Shown here: positions 35,746 through 45,929 of the stretch, piece after piece | Position numbering within the stretch: position 1 is the stretch's first letter | Layout: each line of letters opens with the position of its first letter | Source: Boesenbergia rotunda | Lineage: Eukaryota; Streptophyta; Magnoliopsida; Zingiberales; Zingiberaceae | Reading direction: 5' to 3' | Assembly (NCBI GenBank): GCA_024364735.1 | Contig: JAGFNQ010001613.1 | Span: forward strand, 62,001-126,000 | DNA length: 64,000 nucleotides | Notes under the pieces: generated by a model | Seen by the model: only the letters and a program-made list of their open reading frames with translations | Told to the model about the DNA's origin: nothing | Databases searched by the model: none | Made by a program: the position numbers and the translations under genes

Positions 35746-36395
35746 ATATGTTCGTCCACATTCATCCCAAAATACTTCCCCAAAAACTCATCAAAAAGAT
35801 ACATGATCCATCTTTTGGTTATTATCAAACTATTAGAAAAAATAATACTAACGCATATGTTGCTAATTGTCTACTTATTTAAATGTTAACTTAATTTTCA
35901 ATATTGAGGACTTACTAACATATCAAAGGACATAAGTCTTCCACTTTGTTTGTTAAATTGCCTTCGGTCAAAATGCCATTTGATACGGTAAAATTTGGAT
36001 GTTCACTCCCGAGTACCCCTTGCCATCTTGGAGTCTAAAGAGTATGTTCTTGCCCAAGGTTAATACATGGTCAAAGGGTGCCAAACGTGGCTCGTCTGAT
36101 ATTTAAGCGAAAGTTTTTTCTTCTTATAATTTAGGTATTTTACTCTTTGAACTACTTAAGTTCTGAAGATAATTGGTCCGGATCTATAAAAATTTTCTAT
36201 TAGCCGTTTTGACAAAATATTAGAAAGTACTCATAGTTATCCATCTCGAGTGGTTCACGTTTTTGAATTTGTCATCTCACCAGGTAAAATATCTTACAGC
36301 GAATCATAGTTGAAATTTAAATTTTAGATATCTAGTTAACCATCGAAGTGCCTTACTATTATACCATTGTCCGAGGTGATGAAAGTGATACTTGT
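35746..36395. other. Flank of Tat element A
   Basis: AT-rich with no gene seen. The last five bases (36391-36395, CTTGT) are the expected left copy of the target-site duplication of element A. Its right partner is not visible. Confidence 0.4.
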
Positions 36396-37141
36396 TGATC
36401 CTGTCGAAGAGTGAGAACCGGTCTTCCCTCGGATGACTCGGTCTAACCAAGACGACCCGGTCTGCTGTAACCCGGGAGGTCGGACTCGGGCTGAATAGGA
36501 GTCGGGCTTAAGTCGCTCAGCTCGGACCAAAGCAGAGCCCGCAATGTGGTGATATGGTTGCAAAATGGCAGCAAATCCTCCCTACAGAGCCATATGGGGG
36601 GTTTATATAGGGGAGAGGTAACTCTCTGCTGTGTCAGGGCTGGCAAATCTCATTAAGGGAGGGTCAGTTGACAGATGATGATAGTGACAGCCACATTAAT
36701 GCTATGAGACTGTCATAGCCGCCTGACACCCTGTCTAATATATCTCTTCTGTCCCTCCTTAATTATCGGCGGCTCTGCCAGGTAATGATTATGCCGGGGG
36801 GATTGTCTTCTGAATATTTGATAAGAAAGACTTATAATTGTTCGGTCGTCCTCATGTGATCGTGAATATCCGGCTTCGGACGACAGACTTTGAGGGGCCG
36901 AACTCGGGTGACCGACCCCGAGTGCCCGACCTCGAGTCTTTGAGGGGCCGACTTCGGGTGACCGACCCCGAGTGTCCCGACCTCGGGTGACTGACCCCGA
37001 GTGCCCGACCTCGGGTGACCGACCCTGAGTGCCCGACCTCGGGTGACCGACCCCTTGGCCTGGCCGATTCACTATCGGTTCAGATAGGCAATTGAACCCG
37101 ACCGAGCTCCTGATCCTTCTAAAAACTATACGCCCGGATCA
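36396..37141 (-). repeat. Tat A 3' LTR
   Basis: 746 bp with perfect 6-bp inverted ends TGATCC and GGATCA. On the minus strand CTATATAAAC at 36610-36601 is a TATA box, so 36396 to about 36570 is the R-U5 side and the rest is U3. It aligns with the truncated 5' LTR at 58206-58568 with roughly 6-7% visible differences. Confidence 0.85.
36891..37053. repeat. 28-bp tandem repeats in the Tat A U3
   Basis: About five to six imperfect units of GTGACCGACCCCGAGTGCCC followed by GACCTCGG. Each unit contains the inverted repeat CCCGAG/CTCGGG around an 8-nt loop. Confidence 0.75.
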
Positions 37142-37160
37142 CAAGCCTCCCTCTCAAGTC
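37142..37160 (-). other. Tat A polypurine tract
   Basis: The minus strand reads ACTTGAGAGGGAGGCTTG directly before the TGATCC start of the 3' LTR. Position and purine bias fit the plus-strand primer of an LTR element. Confidence 0.65.
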
Positions 37161-37305
37161 TAGTCGAAGGAGGAGTTCAATCCGACTGACTAGGCTCCTT
37201 GCTCGGTCGGCTTGTCTCTTTTTTGTCTTCCTGCGCGTCATCTCGTACAGTTAATCCTCTTCCTTAAATGTCGTATCCCCCATCAAATCCTCATTAATGC
37301 AGGGC

Positions 37306-37485
37306 CACGTGTCGTTTCCTGACTGGAGGTCTCCGGTAACAAAACGTCACCGGCATGGCTCGCGCGGCGTGCGAGTGAAACTTCGAGGTCTGGGAAATGG
37401 CAGAGATCGGACGGCGAGGAGTCTGCCCCGCCATTTTCTTTTTCTCCATCGGACAGTCCTCCTGGTTTTACCAGCGGTATAAATA
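37306..37485 (+). promoter_or_regulatory. Promoter of the Tat A antisense gene (CACGTG and TATA)
   Basis: CACGTG at 37306-37311 is a G-box core. TATAAATA at 37478-37485 is a strong plant TATA box. It lies 185 bp before the antisense ATG at 37663, with a pyrimidine-rich leader between. The same two motifs precede the antisense gene of element C. Their function is inferred from position. Confidence 0.6.
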
Positions 37486-37662
37486 GGCTTAACTCCTCAT
37501 TTTACTCCTTTTTATCCCGACCTTCGCTTTCTCTCTGACTTTTGTCCGACCTCCGTCGCCCGACCTCCTCGATTCCGGCGAACAGTGTTTCCGGCGAACT
37601 TCACTTTTAGGTACTCCTTTTCTTTGCCGAGTCTTTGTGGCACCTTTTCTGACTTCGTCTTA

Positions 37663-38362
37663 ATGGCTTCATCGTCTGCACCTCCGACTGCGCCCCCCGA
37701 GCCATGGTATTTAACTACCCGGTCTTCTTTAACCTTAGGTCAGGTAGAAACCATGCGCATAGATTACCTAATTCCCGAAGACCACCCAATAACTCTGCCC
37801 AACCATCGAGGTCGGGCGCACGCGCCCCCCTTAAGTCATTTTACCGTTTTCTCTGATCAATTGGTAGTCGGTCTGCGCTTTCCCCTACACCCCTTCTTCT
37901 GCGAAATCTGTCGTTATTTCCAAATCTCTTTGTCTCAATTAGCCCTCAATTCGATCCGAATCCTATGCGGCACCGTGATCATTTTTACTGCCCATAAGAT
38001 CCCCTTAGAACCTCGAGTGTTCCACTTCTTCTATTACCTCAAGAAACAAGAACTCGGGAATTTCTATTTCCAAGCCCGCATTAACTCGGTCTTCTTAGAG
38101 AAGGTTCCTTCGTCCAATAAGGGTTGGAAGTCTCATGTTTTCTATATCCGATCTACCCCCCCTCCGAACTGGACCACCGCGTGGGTGGAAGACCTGTCCG
38201 ATCGTCCTCAGATGCCCAAGAATCTTCGCTCAAACCCGAGCTACCGATCTGCCTTCTCCAAGCTCGGGGGAGCCCGGTACCACGCGGGCAAACTACTGAT
38301 CGAGGGTATGCTGTATCTCTTCCGGCTGAGCCAAGTCCCGGCGGAGCTATCAGGCACCCTCG
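37663..38362 (+). CDS. Tat A antisense gene, exon 1 (Transposase_28-like domain)
   Basis: ATG at 37663 begins MASSSAPPTAPPEPW; 233 codons plus one base run to CTCG|GTACGT. The segment FPLHPFFCEICRYFQISLSQ, then GWKSHVFYIRS and KLGGARYHAGKL, resembles the Pfam family named putative gypsy type transposon (PF04195), often found antisense in Tat elements. The role is unknown. The ATG was chosen because it follows the TATA box and a start-context TTAATGG, although an in-frame upstream ATG-less extension is open to 37585. Confidence 0.75.
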
Positions 38363-38423
38363 GTACGTCCCTATTCGCTTTGTAAGTTTGTTAATGCTAA
38401 CTAAAATTTTTTCCTTTATACAG

Positions 38424-39205
38424 CCGAAATCATGTATAGCGCTAGGGTTGATGCCGTAATGGATCGGGAAGACGAAGCCATGGAGGCTCTAGCCTCCCAG
38501 CTAGCGGCGGACCGGGCGACCTTGACAGTGAACATTGCGTCGGCTCCCGAGCAACCTGAGGTGGAGGGAGGCAACCCGGAAGGAGGTCTTCCGGCTGGGG
38601 ACTCGGGTGCGGCTGTTCGGGCGGTCGGTGAGGGGACGTCCGCTCAGACGGAGGAAGAAGAGGAGGAGACGGACCAAGCAGCCTCTGCTAGCCTGGTCTG
38701 GAAGCGCCGCCGGCTAGTCATTCGCTTGGGTACGCCTTCCCCTCCCGCATCGACCTCGGGGGGTCCGGTCACAGTACCCTCTCGATCCGACCCAGCTAGG
38801 CCGAGCCCTCGGATCCCGACCCCGAGCTCAACTCCTGCTTTGGCTATTCCCCGACCTGACACTCGGGGTTCACCCCAGCCAGCACCCCGCTCGGGAGCCC
38901 GAACTCCTACCCCCCTAGCGGCGCCACCAGGTGCGTCCACCTCGGGGACCGCACCTCGTCTTCAGGCCCCTCAAACGAGCACCGCAAACGTTGACGCCGT
39001 GGAGGCTCTCCTGTCCATGCGTTCCCCTCCGAGGTCGGCGGTGGACGTTCAGGTGCCTTCAGCAACTATGCTAACTCCAACAGTCCAGCCCCAGCCACTT
39101 AATCTTCATGGCATGCTAGTTTCGGGCTGGGAGGAAGGGTGGATGGTGTCTTTCGTGATGGATCCCGTCAGCTTGGCTGACTACTTCTTCGTGGGCCTGA
39201 CTCAG
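38424..39205 (+). CDS. Tat A antisense gene, exon 2 (Pro/Ser/Thr-rich)
   Basis: The exon lies between acceptor TACAG|CC (intron of 61 bp) and donor CTCAG|GTACCT. It keeps frame with exon 1. The first 60 residues are Glu- and Ala-rich. A long low-complexity stretch of Pro, Ser, Thr and Arg follows, then a more hydrophobic end (VVSF/DYFFVGLTQ-like). The alternative donor GTAAGT at 38382 would shift the frame onto a stop, so I prefer the one at 38363. Confidence 0.7.
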
Positions 39206-39267
39206 GTACCTTCTACCGTCATTCGGCTGTCTATATTTGTCCTTATGCTTTTCCTATCACTTTGCAG

Positions 39268-40085
39268 CACTGGGCATTGAGTCATGCCGTCAGCCAGGCA
39301 CTGGTCACCAACACCCGGGAGCGCCGGGCGGCTGAGCGAAGGGTAAAGGACCTGGAGGCCAGATTAGCACAATGTACCCTCCCTCCGGGCGACGAGGGCC
39401 TGGACCAGCTGCGTTCAGAGATAACTGCGTTGAGGTCGTATATGTCGGAGCTGGAAACCCAATCAGAGGAGGAGAAACGGCTGATGGCCCAAGCTGCCGT
39501 GGAGACGGAGCGATTGTCGAACAGGGTGGCCCATCTGGAGGGTGAGAATAAGATTCTCCAAACTCGCAAACACCCCGCCCGTTCCGACCTGGATAAGAAA
39601 GCCACCGAGGCCAAGGGTTTCCAGCGGCAACTGAAGGAATCCGACGCCGCTCACCACCAGACCCAACTTATTCTGAAAAACAAGGAGACAGAGCTGAGCG
39701 CCCAACAAGAAGCTTTCCAAGGTCTGGAAGCTCAGCTGGTCGGCAAGGAGAAACAATTGGCAGCTCGGGAGGCCACCATCCGGGGAAAGGATACCGAGCT
39801 TGCTCAGAAGAATACTGAGCTTGCTCGGCTCAAGAAGGAGTTGGAAGACTATAAGTCGGGCGAGTCCGCCGGATTGAAGCAGCCCGTCTGGCCTACATTA
39901 AGTCGGACTCCTTCCTTAACCAAGTGGCGGAGCGAACCGGCGGTATGATTAGATACGGCGCGAAGGGTGCTATCCAGCAGCTGACCGAGGCCGGCCACCT
40001 CCCCGAGGACCTTCCTCCTAACGCAGTGAAACTGAGGCTGATCAAGGCGTCGATTCCTGAAGATGCCTTCCCCCCGTTCACTTAG
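39268..40085 (+). CDS. Tat A antisense gene, exon 3 (coiled coil, frameshifted end)
   Basis: The exon starts after TTTGCAG|CAC (62-bp intron) in phase 0. About 200 residues are Glu/Lys/Gln/Leu-rich heptad sequence (for example AERRVKDLEARLAQ, then KDTELAQKNTELARLKKELE), a long coiled coil. Near 39875 a one-base change diverts the frame to a stop at 39948. The adjacent frame continues with AERTGGMIRYGAKGAIQQL to a TAG at 40083-40085 and matches the B copy at 45208-45419, so this copy has probably lost one base. Confidence 0.72.
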
Positions 40086-40595
40086 GTTAAATGTCTATCT
40101 TCCTTTGTTTTGTCATGACTCGGCCTTCGGGCCTTAATTTTGTAGAGGCCCTGAGCCCTGCTTAGCTTAGCTTGTTATGGTTTTACTTCAGTCGCCCGAG
40201 CACCGTATTTGTTTGCTTGCGATGTTTGAGGTTTTTGTTAAGTATTGTTTGCTCGGGGTGTCCGACCTGCTTAGCAAAGGTCGACCTTTGGACTACCCCG
40301 CAAATTTTCGTTAAGCGCTGCCCGCCCGGGACATTCACACCATCCCCTTTAGCTGGGCTTCGCAAACCAAACAGAAAATTTTTCTAAGTGTGGGACATTC
40401 GGTGTAGTTGAACCCGGACTTAGCGTTTTATTCAGTCGAGTTAGCTCGTGCGCTTTGGTTTGATCAGTTCAGCTTCAGCAAGCTGACCTACTATCCCTTT
40501 TATCTCTCGGGACGTGGGGAGCCCTGCCCCGGCAATGAAGATCACAAAAATGTGTTACCTTGCAGAAATGTGTTAACTCATGTTTCCTTTAAGCA
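40086..40595. other. 3' flank of the antisense gene in Tat A
   Basis: No coding feature. It aligns base for base with 45420-45929 in element B with few differences. It is probably the 3' UTR of the antisense transcript. Confidence 0.55.
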
Positions 40596-41316
40596 AGAGT
40601 CTGGACACCGTCTGACTTACCCTGACCGAACGTGGATCGCCATGCCCGACCGGGCCCAACTGAACGTGGGACGCCACGCTCGGTCGGCGCCGAGTCCGGT
40701 GGGTGTGTGAGAGCAAGCTCACTTATAACTTGCCTTAGCAAGAGTCTGGACACCGTCCGACTTACCCTGATCGAACGTGGACCGCCACGTCCGACCGGGC
40801 CCGACCGAACGTGGAATGCCACGGCCGGTCGGCGCCGAGTCCGGTGGGTGCGTGAGAGCAAGCTCACTTATAACTTGCCTTAGCAAGAGTCTGGACACCG
40901 TCCGACTTACCCTGATCGAACGTGGGACCGCCACGCCCGACCGGGCCCGACCGAACGTGGAATGCCACGCCCGGTCGGCGCCGAGTCCGGTGGGTGCGTG
41001 AGAGCAAGCTCACTTATAACTTGCCTTAGAAAGAGTCTGGACACCGTCCGACTTACCCTGATCGAACGTGGACCGCCACGCCCGACCGGGCCCGACCGAA
41101 CGTGGAATGCCACGCCCGATCGGCGCCGAGTCCGGTGGGGGCGTGAGAGCAAGCCCACTTATAACTTGCCTTAGTAAGAGTCTGGACACCGTCCGACTTA
41201 CCCTGATCGAACGTGGACCGCCACGCCCGACCGGGCCCAACCGAACGTGGAATGCAACGCCCGGTCGGCGCCGAGTCCGGTGGGTGCGTGGGAATGAGCC
41301 CACTTATAACTTGCAG
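40596..41316. repeat. 145-bp tandem array in Tat A (five units)
   Basis: AGAGTCTGGACACCGT recurs at 40596, 40741, 40886, 41032 and 41177. Each unit contains two stem-loops based on CGTGG/CCACG, with loops ACCG and AATG. The second is enclosed by CCGACCG/CGGTCGG. A small GAGC-AA-GCTC hairpin follows. Open frames on both strands here are by-products of GC-rich repeats. Confidence 0.92.
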
Positions 41317-41385
41317 GATCGTTCTTTAGCTGTTTTCGAGCTCTTATATCATATTTGCTGAATACAAGTACAAGGGTCAATCCAC

Positions 41386-43710
41386 TCAACTCTCCTCACA
41401 GTACATTCTCAAATGTATTGCACTCCAGGGCCTCCCGAGCTGCTTCCCTTGAGCGTCTTGCAAATAGTAAGCTCCGGATCCCAATACCTTAGTCACCAGA
41501 AAAGGGCCACTCCACTGAGGCTCCAGCTTGCCTACTTCTCCAACCGGCTTGACTCTTTTCCATACCTTGTCCCCTACTTGAAAACTTCGGGGTATAACCT
41601 GCTGGTTGTACCGGTTCCGCATCCTTTGTTGGTAAGCAGTCATGCGGACTGCAGCCTTAGCTCGGACCTCCTCGATCAGATCTAGCTCCGCTCGTCTCTT
41701 CTCCGAATTGTCTTCTCCATATAGATGTCTTCTGTCAGACTCACAACCGACCTCCATGGGGACCACCGCTTCACTACCATAGACTAACTGGAAGGGAGTG
41801 CATCCTGACCCTTCCTTGGGGGTGGTTCGAAGGGCCCACAGAACACCCGGCAGCTCGTCCACCCAGGATCCGCCGACCTGATCTAGCTTAGCCCTGAGCC
41901 CTTTCAGAATCTCTCTGTTGGCTACTTCGGCCTGACCATTACTTTGGGGATACGCCACGGAAGTGAAGGCCTGTTGGATTCCGAACTCCTTGCACCACTT
42001 TCTGATAACCCGACCTTGAAATTGTCGGCCGTTGTCTGACACCAGCTTGTGAGGTATGCCATACCGGCAGAGAATGTTTTGCCAAAGGAACTTCTTCACT
42101 GCTTGCTCAGTAATCCGGGCCAAGGCCTCTGCCTCAATCCACTTAGAGAAGTAGTCCACTGCCACTAGCAAGAATTTCTTCTGACCCGCCGCCCTAGGGA
42201 ATGGTCCAACTATGTCCATGCCCCACTGGTCGAAGGGACAGAACACAGTGGAAGCTCTTAACATCTCGACAGGTCGGTGCGATAGATTCTGGTATTTCTG
42301 ACAAGAAAGGCAGGACATGGCCAATCTCTCAGCTTCCTTCTGGAGGGTCGGCCAAAAGTACCCTGCTAGTAAAACCTTCCGAGCCATGGACCGACCTCCT
42401 GAATGATTTCTGCAGCACCCCAAATGCACTTCTCTGAGCACATAGTCTGCATCTTCTTTTCCGAGGCATCTGAGTAGTGGTCGGGAAAAACCCCGCTTGT
42501 ATAATGCATCCCCTATCAGAGTGAATCGGGCCGCCCTTATCTTCAGTATTCGGGCATGTTCGGGGCTGCCCGGAAGAGTTCCTTCTTTCAGATAAGCGAT
42601 GAATGGAGCTCTCCAGTCCCCCTCTATCTCCATTTCTGCTTCCCTCTCAATCTGAGCCACCAGCATAACCTGAGGTGAAGGCTTGGGGAAGACCCACGGG
42701 CGGACAAAGCTGGCCAGCCTGGCTAACTCGTCCGCCTTGGCATTGTCCCCCCGGGGGATCTGCATAATCTGAACTTCCTGAAACTCTGCTTGTAACTGTT
42801 GATATGCCTCTACATAAGCCTGTAGCTTCTCGTCATTCACTTCGAACCGCCCAGCCACTTGTTGAGTCACTAACTGAGAATCCGAATGTAGGATGACCCG
42901 AGTGGCCCCGACCTGTCTGGCCGCTTGAAGACCCGCCAAGAGGGCTTCATATTCTGCTTGATTGTTGGTAGCCTGATACTCTAGGCGCATGGCCAGATGA
43001 ATGGGATCTCCTTTAGGAGACATCAATAAGATCCCCACGCCACTACCTGCCCGAGTGGCCGACCCATCCACATAGATCTTCCAGATTCCTTCTTCTTCCT
43101 CTGCATGGAGCTCACTCAAGAAATCAGCCAAGGCCTGAGCTTTGATTGCAGCTCGGGGTTGGTACTGGATGTCATATTCACTCAGTTCAGTTGTCCATTT
43201 AACCATCCGACCTGAGACCTCTGGGTTGATCAGTACCTTCCCGAGTGTGCTGTTGGTCAACACCCGGATAGGATGAGCCAAGAAGTATGGTCGTAGTCGC
43301 CGAGCCATTAACACAAGAATATAAGCTAATTTCTCGAGTATAGTATACCTACACTCGGCTTCCTTGAGTAAATGGCCGAAGAAGTAGACTGGCTGTTGCT
43401 CAGTCTCCTTCTGAGTTACAAGTACAGCACTCACAGCCCCCTCCGTGGATGACAAATAGACATACAAGGGCTCTCCCTCCTCAGGTTTAGCTAAGGTCGG
43501 CAGGCTGACTAAGTAAGCCTTCAGTTCTTCGAAGGCTCGGTCACACTCAGCATCCCACTGGAACTTGGTGGCCTTGCGCAAAATCTTGAAGAACGGCAGA
43601 CTTCTATCAGCCGACCGGGAGATAAATCGGGATAAGGCCGTGATCCTCCCAGTCAAGCGCTGCACTTCCCTCAAGTTCCTGGGTGGCGGCATGTCCAGCA
43701 GAGCCTTCAC
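41386..43710 (-). CDS. Tat A pol: RNase H, archaeal-type RNase H, integrase
   Basis: An open frame of 774 codons, part of pol rather than a separate gene; the upstream part is split off by a frameshift at about 43730. About residues 55-200 form the original RNase H; its catalytic Asp region reads VYLSSTEGAVSAVLV, so the Asp is gone. Residues 213-340 form the archaeal-type RNase H, with IYVDGSATRAG, EYEALLAGL, HSDSQLV and NAKADELAR supplying Asp, Glu, Asp, Asp. Near 430 the integrase zinc region begins (HLGCCRNHSGG and CLSCQK). WGMDIVGPF, VSDNGRQF and NGQAEVANRE give the D,D,E triad. It ends with a GAYYL-type C-terminal module. The frame is intact over this length. Confidence 0.88.
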   Translation of the reverse strand: MKALLDMPPPRNLREVQRLTGRITALSRFISRSADRSLPFFKILRKATKFQWDAECDRAFEELKAYLVSLPTLAKPEEGEPLYVYLSSTEGAVSAVLVTQKETEQQPVYFFGHLLKEAECRYTILEKLAYILVLMARRLRPYFLAHPIRVLTNSTLGKVLINPEVSGRMVKWTTELSEYDIQYQPRAAIKAQALADFLSELHAEEEEGIWKIYVDGSATRAGSGVGILLMSPKGDPIHLAMRLEYQATNNQAEYEALLAGLQAARQVGATRVILHSDSQLVTQQVAGRFEVNDEKLQAYVEAYQQLQAEFQEVQIMQIPRGDNAKADELARLASFVRPWVFPKPSPQVMLVAQIEREAEMEIEGDWRAPFIAYLKEGTLPGSPEHARILKIRAARFTLIGDALYKRGFSRPLLRCLGKEDADYVLREVHLGCCRNHSGGRSMARKVLLAGYFWPTLQKEAERLAMSCLSCQKYQNLSHRPVEMLRASTVFCPFDQWGMDIVGPFPRAAGQKKFLLVAVDYFSKWIEAEALARITEQAVKKFLWQNILCRYGIPHKLVSDNGRQFQGRVIRKWCKEFGIQQAFTSVAYPQSNGQAEVANREILKGLRAKLDQVGGSWVDELPGVLWALRTTPKEGSGCTPFQLVYGSEAVVPMEVGCESDRRHLYGEDNSEKRRAELDLIEEVRAKAAVRMTAYQQRMRNRYNQQVIPRSFQVGDKVWKRVKPVGEVGKLEPQWSGPFLVTKVLGSGAYYLQDAQGKQLGRPWSAIHLRMYCEES

Positions 43711-43737
43711 TTTGCCCGGGTTGGCTTCTATCCCCGT

Positions 43738-44352
43738 TCAGTCAAGATGTAGCCCAGGAACTTCCCGCTTTTGGCTCCGAACAACATTTGGCCGGATTGA
43801 GTTTGAGCCATACCTTCGAAGGGTACAGCAAGTTTCTCGCACATCGGCAATCAGGTCGGCAGCTCGGAGGGACTTGATGAGAATGTCATCTACATACACT
43901 TCCACGTTTCTCCCGAGCTGTTCTTTAAAAACTTTATTCATTAACCTTTGATAAGTTGCCCCGGCATTCTTGAGTCCGAAGGGCATCACTGGTGTAGCAA
44001 TAGGTGCCTTCAGCTGTGAGAAACTCACCTTCTCTTGGTCGTCCGGGAACAACGGGACTTGGTGGTATCCCTGATAGGCATCCAGCATACAGATGAGCTC
44101 GCTTCCGGCGGTAGAGTCCACCATCTGGTCTATCCGAGGGAGAGGATAGCAGTCCTTAGGACAAGCTTTGTTGAGGTCCCTGAAGTCGATGCAGACCCTC
44201 CACTTGTTATCTGGCTTGGAGGCCAGCACCACATTGGCCAGCCAGGCGGGAAACTGCACCTCTCGGATGTGCCCCGCTTTCAGCAACCTCTCCACTTCGG
44301 CTTGGATGATCTTGTTCTGCTCGGGGCTAAAATCTCTTTTTCTCTGCTTCAC
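43738..44352 (-). pseudogene. Tat A reverse transcriptase
   Basis: A frame with KWRVCIDFRDLNKACPKDCY, MLDAYQGYHQV, PFGLKNAGATYQRLMN and the catalytic EVYVDDILIKS. Compared with the intact B copy (54704-56099), small indels disturb the segment before the PFG motif and the end of the frame. Confidence 0.85.
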
Positions 44353-45206
44353 AGGTCGGCGTCCGGGTAAACATGCAGCTTGTGTTCCATGACTTCAGGC
44401 CTGACCCCCTTCAGATCCTGCTGGGACCAGGCGAATACATCTTGATTCTGGGCCAGACATTCTACCAGTTGTTGCCGGAGGTCGGTCGGCAACCCCGGAG
44501 CTATTCTTACCTTGGACTCTTCTCGGTCGGGTGATAATTGGACCTCCTCTGTTTCTTCCCTCAGCTCAGCCCAGGGGGAGGGCTGGGAGGACTGCACCAT
44601 GTTGCAACTAGTCGGCGCAGCTCGGTGGGCTTTGCTTACTTCCACTCGGACATCGTCTACATAACACCGGCGGGCCACCTTCTGATCTCCTTTAGCTTCA
44701 CCGACCTTATCTCCTACCGGAAATTTAACCTTCAGATAGAAAGTTGAGGCTACGGCTCGGAATTCATTCATCGCGGCCTACCCAGTATAGCGTTGTAAGC
44801 GAAGGCGCATCTACTATCAGGAACGTAGACCATCTGGTCCTCCTCAGGGCTCTTCCCCAAGTGAAAATAGCTAATTTGATCTGGCCGAGTGGTTGAACTT
44901 CATTCCCCGGTGAATCAAATAAGGGTGTGCCACTGGCTGTAATTCAGCAATCTCAATCTGCAACTGCTCAAATGCTTTCAGGTATAGGATATTAACAGAG
45001 CTTCCCGTATCTACAATGGTCCGGTGGACTTGGTAGTTTGCTATGACAGCTGTGATGACCAAGGCATCATCATGAGGTACCTCCACCCCTTGTAGATCGG
45101 CAGGGCCAAAGCTGATCTGCGGCCCCTGAGCTTGGGCGGGACTGCAACCCACTTGATAAATGTCCAGGCGTCGGACTTGAGATTTTTCCGAGCTCGATTG
45201 GAAATC
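44353..45206 (-). pseudogene. Tat A protease and linker, broken
   Basis: 45152-44871 carries IVDTGSSVNILYL (protease Asp-Thr-Gly) but shifts frame soon after. 44771-44349 carries the linker with PGLPTDLRQQLVECLAQNQ. B has the same region as one frame at 55988-56890. Indels are dense close to 45206. Confidence 0.82.
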
Positions 45207-45207
45207 N
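45207..45207. other. Ambiguous base N at an element junction
   Basis: This is the only N in the window. To its left is the protease-gag linker region of A; to its right, without transition, is the 3' end of an antisense gene. It marks an unresolved or forced join. Confidence 0.9.
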
Positions 45208-45419
45208 TTGAAGCGGCGCGTTTAGCCTACATTCAGTCGGACTCCTTCCTCGACCAAGTGGCGGAGCGAACCGGCGGTATGATTAGATATGGCGCGAAGG
45301 GTGCTATCCAGCAGCTGACCGAGGCCGGCCACCTCCTTGAGGACCTTCCTCCTAACGCAGTGAAACTGAGGCTGATCAAGGCGTCGATCCCTGAAGATGC
45401 CTTTCCCCCGTTCGCTTAG
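45208..45419 (+). pseudogene. 3' end of the Tat B antisense gene
   Basis: About 70 codons (AARLAYIQSDSFLDQVAERT and onward) to a TAG at 45417-45419. This segment keeps the frame that is lost in A after about 39875. The rest of the gene is missing at the N. Confidence 0.75.
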
Positions 45420-45929
45420 GTTAAATGTCTATCTTCCTTTGTTTTGTCATGACTCGGCCTTCGGGCCTTAATTTTGTAGGGGCCCTGAGCCCTGCTTAGC
45501 TTAGCTTGTTATGGTTGTACTTCAGTCGCCCGAGCGCCGTATTTGTTTGCTTGCGATGTTTGAGGTTTTTGCTAAGTATTGTTTGCTCGGGGTGTCCGAC
45601 CTGCTTAGCAAAGGTCGACCTTTGGACTACCCCGTAAATTTTCGTTAAGCGCTGCCCGCCCGGGACATTCATAGCATCCCCCTTAGCTGGGCTTCGCAAA
45701 CCAAATAGAAAATTTTTCTAAGTGTGGGACGTTCGATGTATTTGAACCCGGACTTAGCGTTTTATTCAGTCGAGTTAGCTCGTGCGCTTTGGTTTGATCA
45801 GTTCAGCTTCAGCAAGCTGACCTACTATCCCTTTTATCTCTCGGGACGTGGGGAGCCCTGCCCCGGCAATGAAGATCACAAAAATGTGTTACCTTGCAGA
45901 AATGTGTTAACTCATGTTTCCTTTATGTA
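45420..45929. other. 3' flank of the antisense gene in Tat B
   Basis: Copy of 40086-40595; no coding feature. Confidence 0.55.

Larger units (their letters stand above)
36396..45206 (-). mobile_element. Tat element A (Ty3/Gypsy, Tat lineage), 3' part
   Basis: In minus orientation, from 3' to 5': 3' LTR (36396-37141), polypurine tract, antisense gene (37663-40085), 145-bp tandem array (40596-41316), integrase, archaeal-type RNase H, degenerate RNase H, RT, and protease. The sequence then ends at the N of 45207. Gag, PBS and 5' LTR are absent. The archaeal-type RNase H and the antisense gene between pol and 3' LTR identify the Tat lineage (Retand/Grande/Ogre group). Pol from 41386 to 43710 is one uninterrupted frame; beyond 43.7 kb short indels accumulate towards the N. 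Confidence 0.88.

Noticed and set aside
38644..38940. Minus-strand frame of 98 codons opposite antisense exon 2
   Set aside because: It mirrors a GC-rich low-complexity coding region and has no domain.
40589..41389. Repeated open frames on both strands of the 145-bp array (proteins beginning MDRHARPGPTERG and similar)
   Set aside because: The frames are short, occur on both strands, and change frame from unit to unit because 145 is not a multiple of three. They are by-products of GC-rich repeats.
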